A stretch of DNA of 64,000 nucleotides, taken from positions 1 to 64,000 of the forward strand of contig CAIYBN010000057.1 of assembly GCA_903924465.1 (NCBI GenBank). Reading direction: 5' to 3'. Positions 8,560-17,999 of this stretch are shown here, one piece after another (positions within the stretch are counted from its first letter, which is position 1; the number at the start of each line of letters is the position of its first letter). Position numbers and translations under genes: made by a program. The stretch comes from an uncultured Myxococcales bacterium. GTDB taxonomy: Bacteria > Myxococcota_A > UBA9042. A model generated the notes under the pieces. The model made no database searches, was not told the DNA's origin, and saw nothing but the letters and a program-made list of their open reading frames with translations.

Positions 8560-9111
8560 CTACTCCATCCAGGTATTGTCCGCGTTCTTGACGCAGCCGT
8601 CACGGCCGGCGCGCGCCAGGTTGGTCATGTATTGCCACACGATGGTGTACGCGCCCTTGTTGTCCGCCTTGGACTTGCAGCCGCCCTTGCGGCCTTCCGT
8701 CGGGCACTTTGCCTCGGTCCACTTGGAGTTGCCGCCGACACACGCATTGTGCTGAAAGATTTCGCCGGCTTCCGCGGGAATGTTGGCGAATTCCGTGCAC
8801 AACAGCATGGTGCCGTCGGCGTTGTGCATCGCGCAGCTGCCGGACGAGGTCGCGCCGGAGCTGCCCATGTCGATGTTGCTGCCGCCGGAACTGCCGGTGG
8901 ACGGCGCCGGTGTGCTGGGCACGCTGGCCGAACCGCCACTGCTGGCCGTGCCGGTGCTGCTGCTGGTGTTGCTGTGGTTGCTGTTGGAGGTGAGCGCCTT
9001 GCCGACTTCGCGACCCGCGGCGTTTTCCAGGTCATTCAGCACGGAACTGCAGCCAACGGCCGTCAACGCAACGGCGCCGCAGCTCAGCCACTTCAAAAAG
9101 GTCGTGTTCAC
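8560..9111 (-). CDS. Ser/Thr/Gly-rich lipoprotein, unknown function
   Basis: 183 residues: signal peptide with lipobox (LTAVGCSS), a segment LNDLENAAGREVGKAL, then about 50 residues of low-complexity Ser/Thr/Gly/Asn, then a small cysteine-containing domain of about 85 residues (CAMHNADGTMLLCTEFANI, CVGGNSKW, CPTEGRKGGCKSK, GCVKNADNTWME) with six cysteines that could form three disulfides. The layout is a flexible tether carrying a compact surface domain. I do not recognise the family. It is convergent with the GH31 gene and divergent from the protease. Confidence 0.82.
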   Translation of the reverse strand: MNTTFLKWLSCGAVALTAVGCSSVLNDLENAAGREVGKALTSNSNHSNTSSSTGTASSGGSASVPSTPAPSTGSSGGSNIDMGSSGATSSGSCAMHNADGTMLLCTEFANIPAEAGEIFQHNACVGGNSKWTEAKCPTEGRKGGCKSKADNKGAYTIVWQYMTNLARAGRDGCVKNADNTWME

Positions 9112-9440
9112 GAGAACTCCTTCGCCCGGCTCGGGCGGGTACGCGCGGTGTCGCGCTTCGATCGCTCAGCGCCTGCAATCGCACAGGCAGTTCGCCAACA
9201 GTGGACAACAAATTTCCGGCTCTGACTAGTCTGTGCGGCCTCTGGACGATTTCCTACGCAATGAACTCACGCCAGCCTCAGCGTCACATTGACCTTGAAA
9301 CGGATGATTTGCGTGCGGCCAATCTTCTTGACATGACGCAACAATTTCGCCGTTGACGGCGCCCGGGGGGACACGCAGACTGAGGTGGGTGCTTCAGCCT
9401 GCATGGCCTTCTTCCTGCCGCCTTTTCCGGAATCGTTCAC
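9112..9440. other. Divergent intergenic region, no gene seen
   Basis: 329 bases between two divergent genes. I find no convincing coding frame. A 45-codon minus-strand frame at 9267-9404 has no ribosome site and was not called. It presumably holds promoters for the lipoprotein and the subtilase, but I see no clear boxes. Confidence 0.5.
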
Positions 9441-11570
9441 ATGGCCAACCAGCTGATTTTCGGTGTTTTCTCGCTTCTCCTGGCTTTCCCCGCGCACGCG
9501 CAGACCGCGGCCGCGTACGTGGACCCGCGCATCGTCGTGCACGCGCGCCAGAAGCACGATGCGTTCCAGCGGCCGCTTTGGGCCGGCAAGCGTTTCCTGA
9601 GCTGGCGCGGTCTGTCGGCGGATCGAACGACGGAGCAGCTCGCGGTGTACATGACCGCGCCGCGCGATCGGCAGACCGAGCAAGCTTGGGCACAACGCGG
9701 CATCGTGCTCGACGCGGATCTGTGGATTCCGCCTGTGCCGGGCCACCATCCGCTGGGCTACCACGTGGCGCAGGTGCCGTACGCGCAGGTGCCTTGGCTG
9801 GCGGCGCAGCCCGGTGTCCGGCGGCTGACGTCGCTGGAAATTGGCGCGCATCGCCACAACGACTTGGTGCGGCAGATGCTCAAGGCCGACCTGGTGCAGG
9901 CGGGCAACGGCGTCAAGGCCAATTCGGGCGAAGGCGTCAAGCTCTGCATCGCCGATTCCAGCTTGGACACAACGCATCTGGACATTCCGACGCCGATCGA
10001 AGCCTACGACGTCACGACCGGCGCCAGCGTCAGCAAATGGAAGACGGACGTCACGAGCAAGGTCACCGAGCACGGCACACATGTGACTGGCATCGCGGTT
10101 GGCAACGGTCACTGGTCCAACGGCAAATACCGCGGCGTGGCGCCGGGTGCGGATTTGTACTTTTACAAAATCGCCGACAACACGACGGGATCATCTGACA
10201 ACAACTCAGAAATTCGCGCCATCAACCGCGCCGTGACCGTCGGCTGTCGCGTTTTTTCCATGAGTTTTGGCGCATTGGGTTCGGAATTGGACGGTGGCGA
10301 TCCGGTGGAACAGGCCATCGACGCGGCGGTGAAGAAATCGACCGCGGTCTTTGTCAGCGCCGGCAACGAAGCCGACGGTGGCGTGCACACGTCCGTGCAG
10401 GTGCAACCGGGCGCGAGCGTGCAAGTCGACGTGACGTTGGACAATTCGCAAGGAACGACGGACTTGACCGATCCCATTTTCGTCGATGCGGCATGGCGTG
10501 ACGCGACGCCGGGCGACGACAACATCGCCGTGACCATCAAGACGCTGCACACGGGCGAAACGTGGACGGATGATTCGCACTGGACGTCGACGCGCAACAC
10601 GGATTACCACGAATACGAGGTCGCGCCCTCGGTCACGGCGGGCGCGACGCGCAAATGGACGCTGACGATCAGCAATGCGGCAAAAGGCAGTCTCGCGACC
10701 GTGCATTTGTACATCGACGACCCGAACGTTTCGACCGTCTTCACGTCGGGCGGCGATCCGGCCTACACCGTGAATTCGCCCGCGGTGGCTGACCTCGCCG
10801 TCGCGGTGGGCGCCGTTGTGCACCGCAAGACGTGGACGGATTGGCAAGGCAATCCGCAGGATTCCGGTCCCGGCTACACCGTCGGCGACATTGCCACGTT
10901 TTCCAGCCGCGGGCCGCGCATCGACGGTGTGCGCAAGCCGGATCTGCTGGCGCCGGGTTCCATGACGATTTCCGTGCGCGACAGCCAGATTCAGCTGGAC
11001 GACACGACGATCATCGACGACGACGGGCTGAATCTGACCGGCAAGGATCCGGCGCATTACCTGGCAGAGGACGGCACGAGCATGGCGTGTCCGGCCGCAG
11101 CGGGTGCAGCGGTTCTGTTGGCGTCTGCCGTGCCGTCGCTGACACCGCAGTCGATCGTGGCGTATTTGACTGGAACCGCGGCGCACGCAACGGCCCCTGA
11201 CTCCGATGGCGGTTTTGGTCTCGTGGACGCCCAGGCGGCGATCCAGAAGGCGGCCTGCGAGGTCGCCGGCGATTGCGCAAAACCTGAACCGGATGCAGGG
11301 CCGACCGATGTGGCTGCCGATGCGCAAGACGATGCTGTTGCCGACGTGCCAGCCGCGGATGGAACTGAAGACGCTGTGGGCTCAGCCGATGCGCCTTCGG
11401 ATGTGGCAGCGCCCGCCGGGACGGGAACTCCGGCGCCGAAGGGTTGCGCTGCGAGCCCGGGCGCGCCTGCGGGCGGGGCGTCGTGGATCGCCGCGTTGGC
11501 GATTCTGGTGGTGCAACGTCGACGGCGGCGCGCTCATCGCCCTGAACCAGCAACTTCGCGCGCTTCCTGA
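9441..11570 (+). CDS. Secreted subtilisin-like serine protease (S8) with MYXO-CTERM-like tail
   Basis: 709-residue exported protease. Signal peptide MANQLIFGVFSLLLAFPAHAQ, a propeptide-like region to about residue 160, then the S8 catalytic triad: D172 (LCIADSSLD), H211 (EHGTHVTG) and S547 (EDGTSMACP). SAGNEADGG supplies the oxyanion Asn. A beta-rich insertion of about 200 residues lies between the SAGN and GTSM motifs. After the catalytic domain come an Asp/Ala-rich linker (residues ~605-660) and a MYXO-CTERM-like end: GCAASPGAP, a hydrophobic helix, then RRRRR. In Myxococcota such tails direct surface anchoring. The last 37 bases overlap the end of the convergent gene. The start is the ATG at 9441, giving a good signal peptide but only a weak ribosome site. 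Confidence 0.93.
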   Translation: MANQLIFGVFSLLLAFPAHAQTAAAYVDPRIVVHARQKHDAFQRPLWAGKRFLSWRGLSADRTTEQLAVYMTAPRDRQTEQAWAQRGIVLDADLWIPPVPGHHPLGYHVAQVPYAQVPWLAAQPGVRRLTSLEIGAHRHNDLVRQMLKADLVQAGNGVKANSGEGVKLCIADSSLDTTHLDIPTPIEAYDVTTGASVSKWKTDVTSKVTEHGTHVTGIAVGNGHWSNGKYRGVAPGADLYFYKIADNTTGSSDNNSEIRAINRAVTVGCRVFSMSFGALGSELDGGDPVEQAIDAAVKKSTAVFVSAGNEADGGVHTSVQVQPGASVQVDVTLDNSQGTTDLTDPIFVDAAWRDATPGDDNIAVTIKTLHTGETWTDDSHWTSTRNTDYHEYEVAPSVTAGATRKWTLTISNAAKGSLATVHLYIDDPNVSTVFTSGGDPAYTVNSPAVADLAVAVGAVVHRKTWTDWQGNPQDSGPGYTVGDIATFSSRGPRIDGVRKPDLLAPGSMTISVRDSQIQLDDTTIIDDDGLNLTGKDPAHYLAEDGTSMACPAAAGAAVLLASAVPSLTPQSIVAYLTGTAAHATAPDSDGGFGLVDAQAAIQKAACEVAGDCAKPEPDAGPTDVAADAQDDAVADVPAADGTEDAVGSADAPSDVAAPAGTGTPAPKGCAASPGAPAGGASWIAALAILVVQRRRRRAHRPEPATSRAS

Positions 11571-13273
11571 CGAACGGATCCGCCGCGTCGGCGCAGTGCG
11601 AACAGGGCGAACGCGGCCATGAGCAGGAAGCTGGTCGGCATTGGACTTTCGCCGCGGAAGGCTGTGCATCCACTTGGCAAGTCGGTTCCAGCGAGCGCGG
11701 AAACTTCGGGCGTCTGGGCAGGCTGCGACGGCCGATCCGCGATGCCGTCGCCCACGGTCAGAACCAGCGACGGATCCCGCAACGTGGCAAAGACTTCAGC
11801 GGCTGTGGAATCGCCGGTCGAGGCTACGTCGAGCGTGCAGGCGGCGAGAAGCGCGGGACGCAAAATCCCTGCGTTCACACAGACTTGCTCTGCAACGCGC
11901 CATGCCTCGGGAGCAACATCGACAACCGAAGCAGCATCGCTGGGAACTTGGAAGCTCGGAGAGGGCGTCTCATCCCCAGCGGTGGTGAACAGCGACTCGG
12001 CCGGCGGAACAACCCAACTCGCTGCAAATACATGATACGCTTGGTCAAATGTCACCGGTTCGCGAAGGACTTGCCCGCCTCGAGCGATGAGGTCATTGTC
12101 CGCATGGCCATCCCGATCGCCCAGCAGTCCTGATACGTCGGTGACGGTGGGGGCAAGCCGCACGACGATGTCGATGGCCTTCTCAACATGGACGCGAAAC
12201 GTCACGGAGCCCAGCGCGTTCGCAACCCTCACGTTGGTTCCGGCAATCGACAAGGTGCTACCACCGGGAAGCAACTGGTCAGTCCAAGCCAGCGTCGTCG
12301 GCGATCCATTGACGAGCACCCTGAACGGCGCAGTGAACACCGCGACGCTATCCGAACCGAATCTTGCCGCTGCTGCGACGTTGGAGGATACGTTTGAGGA
12401 CGGGACCAGCCGGCTTTGACGGACCTCCACGAGCACGCCGGGTGCGCGCGCCAGGACAAAATCGCCTGTTGCCATCAGGTCGTAGAACAGGCCATCGAAC
12501 GTCATCAGATGCGGGTCGCCGCTGCTGGAACCACTGGCCTGACAGACGCCCAAGGCGACGGCGTTCGCGTCCATCGTCACCGCGCCGCTGTGTGCCAACG
12601 CACGGCCAGCCACGTTGGCTCCGCTGCTCAACGTGATGCTCACCGCGGCGAAGAGGTTGCCGATGAATGCAGTGCCCGCGCCAATCGTTGCGGAGGTGCC
12701 GATGTTCCAATACACATTGCAAGCTTGGCCAGCATTGGTAAACACCACGGATGCGCCGACAGCGGTTGTGAGTGTGCTGCCGATTTGAATGACGAAAACG
12801 GCGTCCGCGTTGCCTTGCGCGTCCAACTGGAGGGTGCCGGTCAATTGCGCTGCGGCTGAAAAGCAGTAGACGCCCGGTGTCAGCGTCAAGCCGCCGAGAT
12901 CCTGACCGGACAGGTCCGTGCCACAGGCATCGCCTGCGACAGCAACTGACGCGGCGACGAAGTCCGTTTGCGCCTGTTGTGCGACAGCATCACCCGCGTG
13001 AATGGTGCCTCCGCTCACAATGCCGGGTGGAAAGCCTGTCACGGCGAGTCCGGGTGCGACGCCGAGACTTCCAACCAGCGCCGTTCCGCCGATGCTGGTG
13101 ACCGTCGAGCCGCCGAGTACGGCAAACCCGGCGGCAGTTCCGAGTGCGGGCGCCGCTGCGACACCTGCGGCTGCGGGCGCGTGAGGCGCGGGCGGAGTCG
13201 CCCCGCCGAGGCGTGAAACGAGGTGGACAGCGACGAATGCCGTCACGCAAACCGAGGACTTGAGGTGGTTCAT
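11534..13273 (-). CDS. DUF3494 ice-binding-like protein with vWD-like domain and MYXO-CTERM-like tail
   Basis: 579 residues. After a signal peptide, residues ~40-245 match the DUF3494 (ice-binding protein-like beta-solenoid) pattern: LGTAAGFAVLGGSTVT, GGTIHAGDAVAQQAQTDF, LTPGVYCFSAAAQLTGTL, TNAGQACNVYWNIG. Residues from ~255 start a von Willebrand factor D-like module (GDPHLMTFDGLFYDLMATGDFVL). The C-terminus has GCTAFRGES, a hydrophobic helix and RRR with a 16-residue tail, like MYXO-CTERM. DUF3494 proteins include ice-binding proteins and surface adhesins. Without ice-site residues checked, adhesion is as likely as ice binding. It converges on and overlaps the subtilase by 37 bases. Confidence 0.88.
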   Translation of the reverse strand: MNHLKSSVCVTAFVAVHLVSRLGGATPPAPHAPAAAGVAAAPALGTAAGFAVLGGSTVTSIGGTALVGSLGVAPGLAVTGFPPGIVSGGTIHAGDAVAQQAQTDFVAASVAVAGDACGTDLSGQDLGGLTLTPGVYCFSAAAQLTGTLQLDAQGNADAVFVIQIGSTLTTAVGASVVFTNAGQACNVYWNIGTSATIGAGTAFIGNLFAAVSITLSSGANVAGRALAHSGAVTMDANAVALGVCQASGSSSGDPHLMTFDGLFYDLMATGDFVLARAPGVLVEVRQSRLVPSSNVSSNVAAAARFGSDSVAVFTAPFRVLVNGSPTTLAWTDQLLPGGSTLSIAGTNVRVANALGSVTFRVHVEKAIDIVVRLAPTVTDVSGLLGDRDGHADNDLIARGGQVLREPVTFDQAYHVFAASWVVPPAESLFTTAGDETPSPSFQVPSDAASVVDVAPEAWRVAEQVCVNAGILRPALLAACTLDVASTGDSTAAEVFATLRDPSLVLTVGDGIADRPSQPAQTPEVSALAGTDLPSGCTAFRGESPMPTSFLLMAAFALFALRRRGGSVRQEAREVAGSGR

Positions 13274-13566
13274 GAATGCTTCACCGATGCGGCAATGGAT
13301 TGCAGGGCGGGTTCCAATTCAGGCGAAAGCCTAGAGAAATGTTAGGGCATTCAAACCCGTGAACCATGAGATTGTTGTCGTTCGAGCCATAGAAAATCCG
13401 GTGCCGAATGGACGCGCGGATTGACACTGCACTTTCGCACTCGCACACTCATTTGCGCGACCGGCTCGACGCGGCGTCTGGCTGTCGGCACATACCCAGA
13501 TGGTGCGGCTTGAGACGCGGTCTCGCTCTCCCATTCGCCCACCCGTCGCTTGCAACGGAGTTTTCC

Positions 13567-14403
13567 ATGAGGCGCATTTTGTTTGGCGTGATGACGCTTT
13601 GCTTTGCATGTCTTTCTACCGCCCAAGCTCAGGAACAAAAGGACATTCAGGGTGGCCAGGATCACCCGCTGCTCACGCGGATGCCTGGCTACTACTTGTC
13701 CGCGTTTGACGTGAAGGATTACGACAAATACGACGTGAGCGCCTATCTCACCGGTCCGGACGCGAACTGGGAGGGCAGGATCACCACGCTTGGCTACACT
13801 CGGTTGAATGGGGCCAAACCGGTGAGCATGGTGCAGATCAGCAAGAATTATGAGAATGCGATCAAGGCCATCGGCGGCAAGACGCTGGCGTCAGGCGCGC
13901 GCTCGGTGTTGGCCAAGGTTCAGAAAAATGGCGGGCTCAGCTACGTCCAGGCGGAGGCGTTCAATGATGGCGCCGACTACACGCTGGTCATTGTCGAGAC
14001 CAAGGCGATGGAACAGGAGGTCAAGGCCGATGCCGCGGCGCTGCGGGCGAGCTTGGCGACGACGGGGCGGGCGATCGTGGATGGCATCTATTTCGACACC
14101 GCGAAGGCCGTGCTCAAGCCGGAGTCCGAGCCGTCGCTGGCGCAGGTCAAGCAGCTGCTCGAGGCCAATCCGGCGATGGCGCTATTCGTCGTGGGTCACA
14201 CCGATACCGTTGGGCAGTTGGAAGCGAATCTCAAGCTGTCGGCAGATCGGGCGGACGCCGTCGTCAAAGCGCTCGTTGGACGTGGCATTTCCGCGTCGCG
14301 CCTCAAGTCCGCGGGCGTGGGCCCCTACGCTCCGGTCGCGCCGAACACGAATGACGATGGCCGTGCGAAGAATCGCCGCGTGGAGCTTGTGGCGCAGAAA
14401 TAG
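13567..14403 (+). CDS. OmpA-family outer-membrane protein
   Basis: 278 residues: signal peptide MRRILFGVMTLCFACLSTAQAQ, an N-terminal domain of about 150 residues (HPLLTRMPGYYLSAFDVKDYDKY) like the DUF4892-type domain often paired with OmpA modules, and a C-terminal OmpA peptidoglycan-binding domain from about residue 175: IVDGIYFDTAKAVLKPES, VVGHTDTVGQLEANLKLSADRADAV, RLKSAGVGPYAPVAPN, GRAKNRRVEL. The Asp and Arg that bind diaminopimelate (the TD of GHTDT and the R of NRRVEL) are present. It likely links the outer membrane to peptidoglycan. Confidence 0.93.
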   Translation: MRRILFGVMTLCFACLSTAQAQEQKDIQGGQDHPLLTRMPGYYLSAFDVKDYDKYDVSAYLTGPDANWEGRITTLGYTRLNGAKPVSMVQISKNYENAIKAIGGKTLASGARSVLAKVQKNGGLSYVQAEAFNDGADYTLVIVETKAMEQEVKADAAALRASLATTGRAIVDGIYFDTAKAVLKPESEPSLAQVKQLLEANPAMALFVVGHTDTVGQLEANLKLSADRADAVVKALVGRGISASRLKSAGVGPYAPVAPNTNDDGRAKNRRVELVAQK

Positions 14404-14409
14404 TCGAAC

Positions 14410-17367
14410 TCACGGCGCGTACTTCCATAAGTCGTTGATGACGGCCGACGCATTGCCGGTTTGCCCGTCGTAGACCACGCCGCCGCCGAAGACCCAGAGG
14501 TTGCCGGTGAGATCCAGCCACGACGAAGTGAAGTACCGCGCGTCGGGCACGTTGTCGACCGCGGTCGTGCCCAGCGTGCCGTAGACGCCCGTGGCATCGA
14601 GCGCGTTGGCGCCGCTCACCCAGGTCCAAAGCCCGGTGGTCGACGCGTAAGTCCACAGGTCGTTGAGCTCGCCGGTCGCGTTGGCCAGCGGTCCGTCGCC
14701 GTTGCCGCCGAATAGCCAGACGGTGCCGGCATCGTCCATCCACGCGTGCGCGCCCCAGCGCCCGCCCGGCAGGTTGCCCGTCACGGCGGTGCCCAGCGTC
14801 CCGTACGTGCCGATGCCGTTGATGGTGTTGCCGCCGCTCATCCAGGTCCAGACGCCCGTTGTCGGCGCGTACCGCCACACGTCGTTCAACACGCCGACCT
14901 GACCGTTCGCGACCACGCCTTGCCCGCCGAAGAGCCAGAAATTGCCGGTTGCGTCGGTCCAGTTCGCGGATTCGAAGCGCGCGCCCGGGGTGTTGCCCGC
15001 GACGCCTGCGCCGAGCGTGCCATACACGCCTTTGGTGTTGGTCAGATAGCTGTCCGTGCCGCTGACCCAGGTCCAGTTGCCGACAGTCGGCGCGTACATC
15101 CACAAATCGTTGAGCAAGCCGCTGTTGCCTTTGGCGTCGGTCGCTTGGCCGCCAAAAAGCCAAAGGTTGCCGTTGCCGTCGCTCCACGAGACCGCGGCGT
15201 AGCGACCGCCGGGAAGATTGCCCACTGCGCCTGTGCCTTGCGTGCCGTACACGCCAGTGACCTTGTCGAGAGCAGCCCACGAGTCGACTTTGGGGCCGTT
15301 CATCCACGTCCATTGTCCAGAAACGGTCGAGAATCGCCACAAGTCGTTCAGCGGCCCGCTGTAGCAGGCGCCGGCCGTGTCCGCGATGGCATAGCAGCCG
15401 TAGCCGCCGAATATCCACAGATTGCCCGCGGCGTCGGTCCAGGTCACCGCGTTGTCCCGCGCGCCGGGCACGTTGGCGGCGTCGGCTGAGCCCTGCGTGC
15501 CAAAAACGCCGAGCGTGTTGGCGGTGTTGGCGCCGCCGACCCAGGTCCACAGTCCTGACGTCGGCGAGTACTTCCACAAGTCGTTGAGAAACGTGATGTT
15601 GCCGCCCGGCTTGCCGCCGTAGCCACCAAAGAGCCACAGGTTGCCGCTGCCATCGGTCCACGACGCCGCTTCGTAGCGCGCGCCCGGTGTGTTGCCGATG
15701 GCCGCCGTGCCGGGCGTGCCGTAGACCGCTGTGCCGCTGGCGGTGTTCGCGCCGCTCTCCCAGGTCCACGCACCGCCGCAGGCTGTGGTGATCGGGACGT
15801 TTTGCTGGCAGCTCACGGTGCCCGCGATGCATTGCTCGGTGCCCGCGCCACAGACGCCGGATTTGCCCGTGCTGCACGTCGCGCCGCCGCCGGGATTGCC
15901 ATCGTCGGTCAAGCCGTTGCAGTCGTCGTCCAAGCCGTTGCAGGTTTCCACGCCGGGCGCGACGTTTTGCTGGCAGAGAATGGTGCCCGAATTGCATGTG
16001 CCGGTGCCGACCGCGCACACGCCCAGCTTGCCCGTGCTGCAGGCATTTCCGCCGCCGGGGTTGCCGTCGTCGGTCATCCCGTTGCAGTCGTCATCCAAGC
16101 CGTTGCAGGTTTCCACGCCGGGCGCGACGTTTTGCTGGCAGAGAATGGTGCCCGAATTGCATGTGCCGGTGCCGGCCGCGCACACGCCCAGCTTGCCCGT
16201 GCTGCACGCCACGCCGCCGCCCGGATTGCCGTCGTCCACCAAGCCATTGCAGTCGTCGTCCAGGCCGTTGCAGATTTCCACGCCCGCGGCGATCGCTTGC
16301 TGGCATGTGACCATGCCCGCGACGCACTGCCCCACGCCCGCCGCGCAGACGCCCTGTTTGCCAGTGTTGCAGGCCGTTCCGCCGCCCGGATCGCCTTCAT
16401 CGATTGAACCGTTGCAGTCATCATCCAAGCCATTGCAGGTTTCCAGTCCCGATGCGATGTTTTGCTGGCACGTGACCGTGCCAGCTGTGCATTGACCGGT
16501 GCCGGCCGAACACACGCCCATCTTGCCCGTGTTGCAAGCGGTTCCGCCGCCGGGATTGCCGTCGTCGATCAAGCCGTTGCAATCGTCGTCCAGGCCGTTG
16601 CAGGTTTCCGTGCCCGCAACGACTTTTTGCTGACAGGTGACCGTGCCGGCCAGACATTTCTCAATTCCGGCGCTGCAGACACCCTGCTTGCCGGTGTTGC
16701 AGGCGGAACCGCCGCCAGGATTGCCGTCGTCGACCAAGCCGTTGCAGTCATCGTCCAAGCCGTTGCAAGTCTCCGCCCCCGCGACGACTTTCGGTTCGCA
16801 CGAGACGACGCCCGCGGTGCACTGGCTGGTGCCGGCCGAGCAGACGCCTTGTTTGCCGGTAGTGCAGGCCGCTCCGCCGCCGGGATTGCCGTCGTCGATC
16901 AAGCCGTTGCAGTCGTCGTCCAAGCCGTTGCAGGTCTCCGTGCCGGCCACGACTTTCTGCTGGCAGGTGACCGCGCCAGCGACACACTGGTTGCTGCCGG
17001 CGCCACACACGCCCAGCTTGCCAGTGTTGCACGCCGGATTCGTCGGGACGTCGCTGTTGTCAGCCGTGCTCACGGTCGCGCCGCTGCCATTGCATGCGAC
17101 GCGCAGACAATCGCCAGCGGTCTGGGTTGGCAACGCCGTGCCCGATGCCACAAAAGCGACACCGCACGTGCCGGAGACACAGGTCCGCGTCTGACAAGCG
17201 GAGTCCTGGCCTGGACAGTCATTCGCCACGGTGCATGCGACGCAAGCGCCGCCCGCGCACGGATCGCTCGTCGTTCCGTTGCCGCAGCCCGGCAAAGTGG
17301 CGAGAGCAATGCCCAAAAACGCGATGCTCACGAGCATCCCGTCGCGGTTGCTTGATGTGCTTTTCAT
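14410..17367 (-). CDS. MopE-repeat / kelch-repeat lipoprotein
   Basis: 985-residue surface lipoprotein. The signal peptide ends in LATLPGCGN. A Cys-rich lead-in is followed by seven copies of a ~55-residue unit with CNGLDDDCNG and NPGGG..C.TGK.GVC (residues ~110-480), the MopE motif seen in myxobacterial and methanotroph surface proteins. The Asp-rich motif resembles Ca-binding loops. Residues ~500-985 contain six kelch/galactose-oxidase-like blades marked by WTW.SG, VYGT.G, GNLWLFGG and LNDLWKY, consistent with one beta-propeller. The gene is convergent with ompA (6-base gap). A role in adhesion or binding is inference. Internal repeats make this region prone to recombination and assembly collapse. 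Confidence 0.92.
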   Translation of the reverse strand: MKSTSSNRDGMLVSIAFLGIALATLPGCGNGTTSDPCAGGACVACTVANDCPGQDSACQTRTCVSGTCGVAFVASGTALPTQTAGDCLRVACNGSGATVSTADNSDVPTNPACNTGKLGVCGAGSNQCVAGAVTCQQKVVAGTETCNGLDDDCNGLIDDGNPGGGAACTTGKQGVCSAGTSQCTAGVVSCEPKVVAGAETCNGLDDDCNGLVDDGNPGGGSACNTGKQGVCSAGIEKCLAGTVTCQQKVVAGTETCNGLDDDCNGLIDDGNPGGGTACNTGKMGVCSAGTGQCTAGTVTCQQNIASGLETCNGLDDDCNGSIDEGDPGGGTACNTGKQGVCAAGVGQCVAGMVTCQQAIAAGVEICNGLDDDCNGLVDDGNPGGGVACSTGKLGVCAAGTGTCNSGTILCQQNVAPGVETCNGLDDDCNGMTDDGNPGGGNACSTGKLGVCAVGTGTCNSGTILCQQNVAPGVETCNGLDDDCNGLTDDGNPGGGATCSTGKSGVCGAGTEQCIAGTVSCQQNVPITTACGGAWTWESGANTASGTAVYGTPGTAAIGNTPGARYEAASWTDGSGNLWLFGGYGGKPGGNITFLNDLWKYSPTSGLWTWVGGANTANTLGVFGTQGSADAANVPGARDNAVTWTDAAGNLWIFGGYGCYAIADTAGACYSGPLNDLWRFSTVSGQWTWMNGPKVDSWAALDKVTGVYGTQGTGAVGNLPGGRYAAVSWSDGNGNLWLFGGQATDAKGNSGLLNDLWMYAPTVGNWTWVSGTDSYLTNTKGVYGTLGAGVAGNTPGARFESANWTDATGNFWLFGGQGVVANGQVGVLNDVWRYAPTTGVWTWMSGGNTINGIGTYGTLGTAVTGNLPGGRWGAHAWMDDAGTVWLFGGNGDGPLANATGELNDLWTYASTTGLWTWVSGANALDATGVYGTLGTTAVDNVPDARYFTSSWLDLTGNLWVFGGGVVYDGQTGNASAVINDLWKYAP
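15946..17040. repeat. In-gene ~165-bp repeats encoding MopE units
   Basis: Seven in-frame repeats of about 165 bases encode the CNGLDDDCNG units. Units near 15946-16110 and 16080-16250 are almost identical over more than 100 bases (the GTCNSGTILCQQNVAPGVET segment is unchanged), suggesting recent duplication or gene conversion. More distal units differ mainly at third codon positions. Confidence 0.8.
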
Positions 17368-17558
17368 GGTGCCTTGCTGCTGGAAGGGTTGGGCAAACTG
17401 CGGCAGTGCAATCCGTCACTTGCCGAGTGTGTGCCCGTTGCGACAACCACGTCAAGGCACTGACGTCGTTGTCATTTTCCGGCAAAGCGCAACCCAACGC
17501 AGTCCACAGGACAAACCCATTCCGTCGCGTCCGGAAGGCAGCCTGTTTGTCTTGGTAG

Positions 17559-17999
17559 CTACTTTCCACCCATTTTGAGCGAAATCACCGGACCCTCGGG
17601 GGCAGAAACGCCGACGCCGACCTGAAAGAAGCCCCCGTGCCCCAAGCCGAACAGCCGCGCCATGCCTTTGAAATCGCCGATCTCCGCCCACGTCTGGCCA
17701 TCCGGACTCACGTGAATTTTTCCACTGCCGATGTGAAGAAATACATCGCGGTCAAAACGCATGACGTTCTGCCCGGGTACAAAGACGAGGCCCGGAATCT
17801 CCAATGACAGTTTGATCGGCACTTCATCGCCTTTCTTCACCTGGACAATGAACGCCTCGCCGCGTTTGGCCCTTTCCGCCAACGCATCCGCGCGCGGCTT
17901 CAAGTCTGTCGCCGCGAACGTCGGCGTGTCGCGCAGGTCCAGAGGACCAATCGTCGAGCAAGCGGCAAGCAAGGCCATCAGAACCAGAAGCGCGCGCAT
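17559..17999 (-). CDS. Small lipoprotein, unknown function
   Basis: 146 residues: signal peptide with lipobox (MALLAACST) and a beta-rich domain (GEAFIVQVKKGDEVPIKL, GLVFVPGQNVMRFDRDVFLHIG, HVSPDGQTWAEIGDF, HGGFFQVGVGVS). The pattern is conserved-hypothetical in style, but I cannot name the family. It is divergent from the next lipoprotein gene and lies 190 bases from the MopE/kelch gene on the same strand. Confidence 0.82.
   Translation of the reverse strand: MRALLVLMALLAACSTIGPLDLRDTPTFAATDLKPRADALAERAKRGEAFIVQVKKGDEVPIKLSLEIPGLVFVPGQNVMRFDRDVFLHIGSGKIHVSPDGQTWAEIGDFKGMARLFGLGHGGFFQVGVGVSAPEGPVISLKMGGK

Noticed and set aside
9267..9404. 45-codon minus-strand ORF with a dodecin-like tail (RFKVNVTLRLA)
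   Set aside because: Too short, no ribosome site, and the rest does not resemble dodecin.
14461..15489. Plus-strand ORF opposite the kelch region
   Set aside because: Shadow of the repeat-encoding gene; its periodicity mirrors the kelch repeats and it has no independent features.
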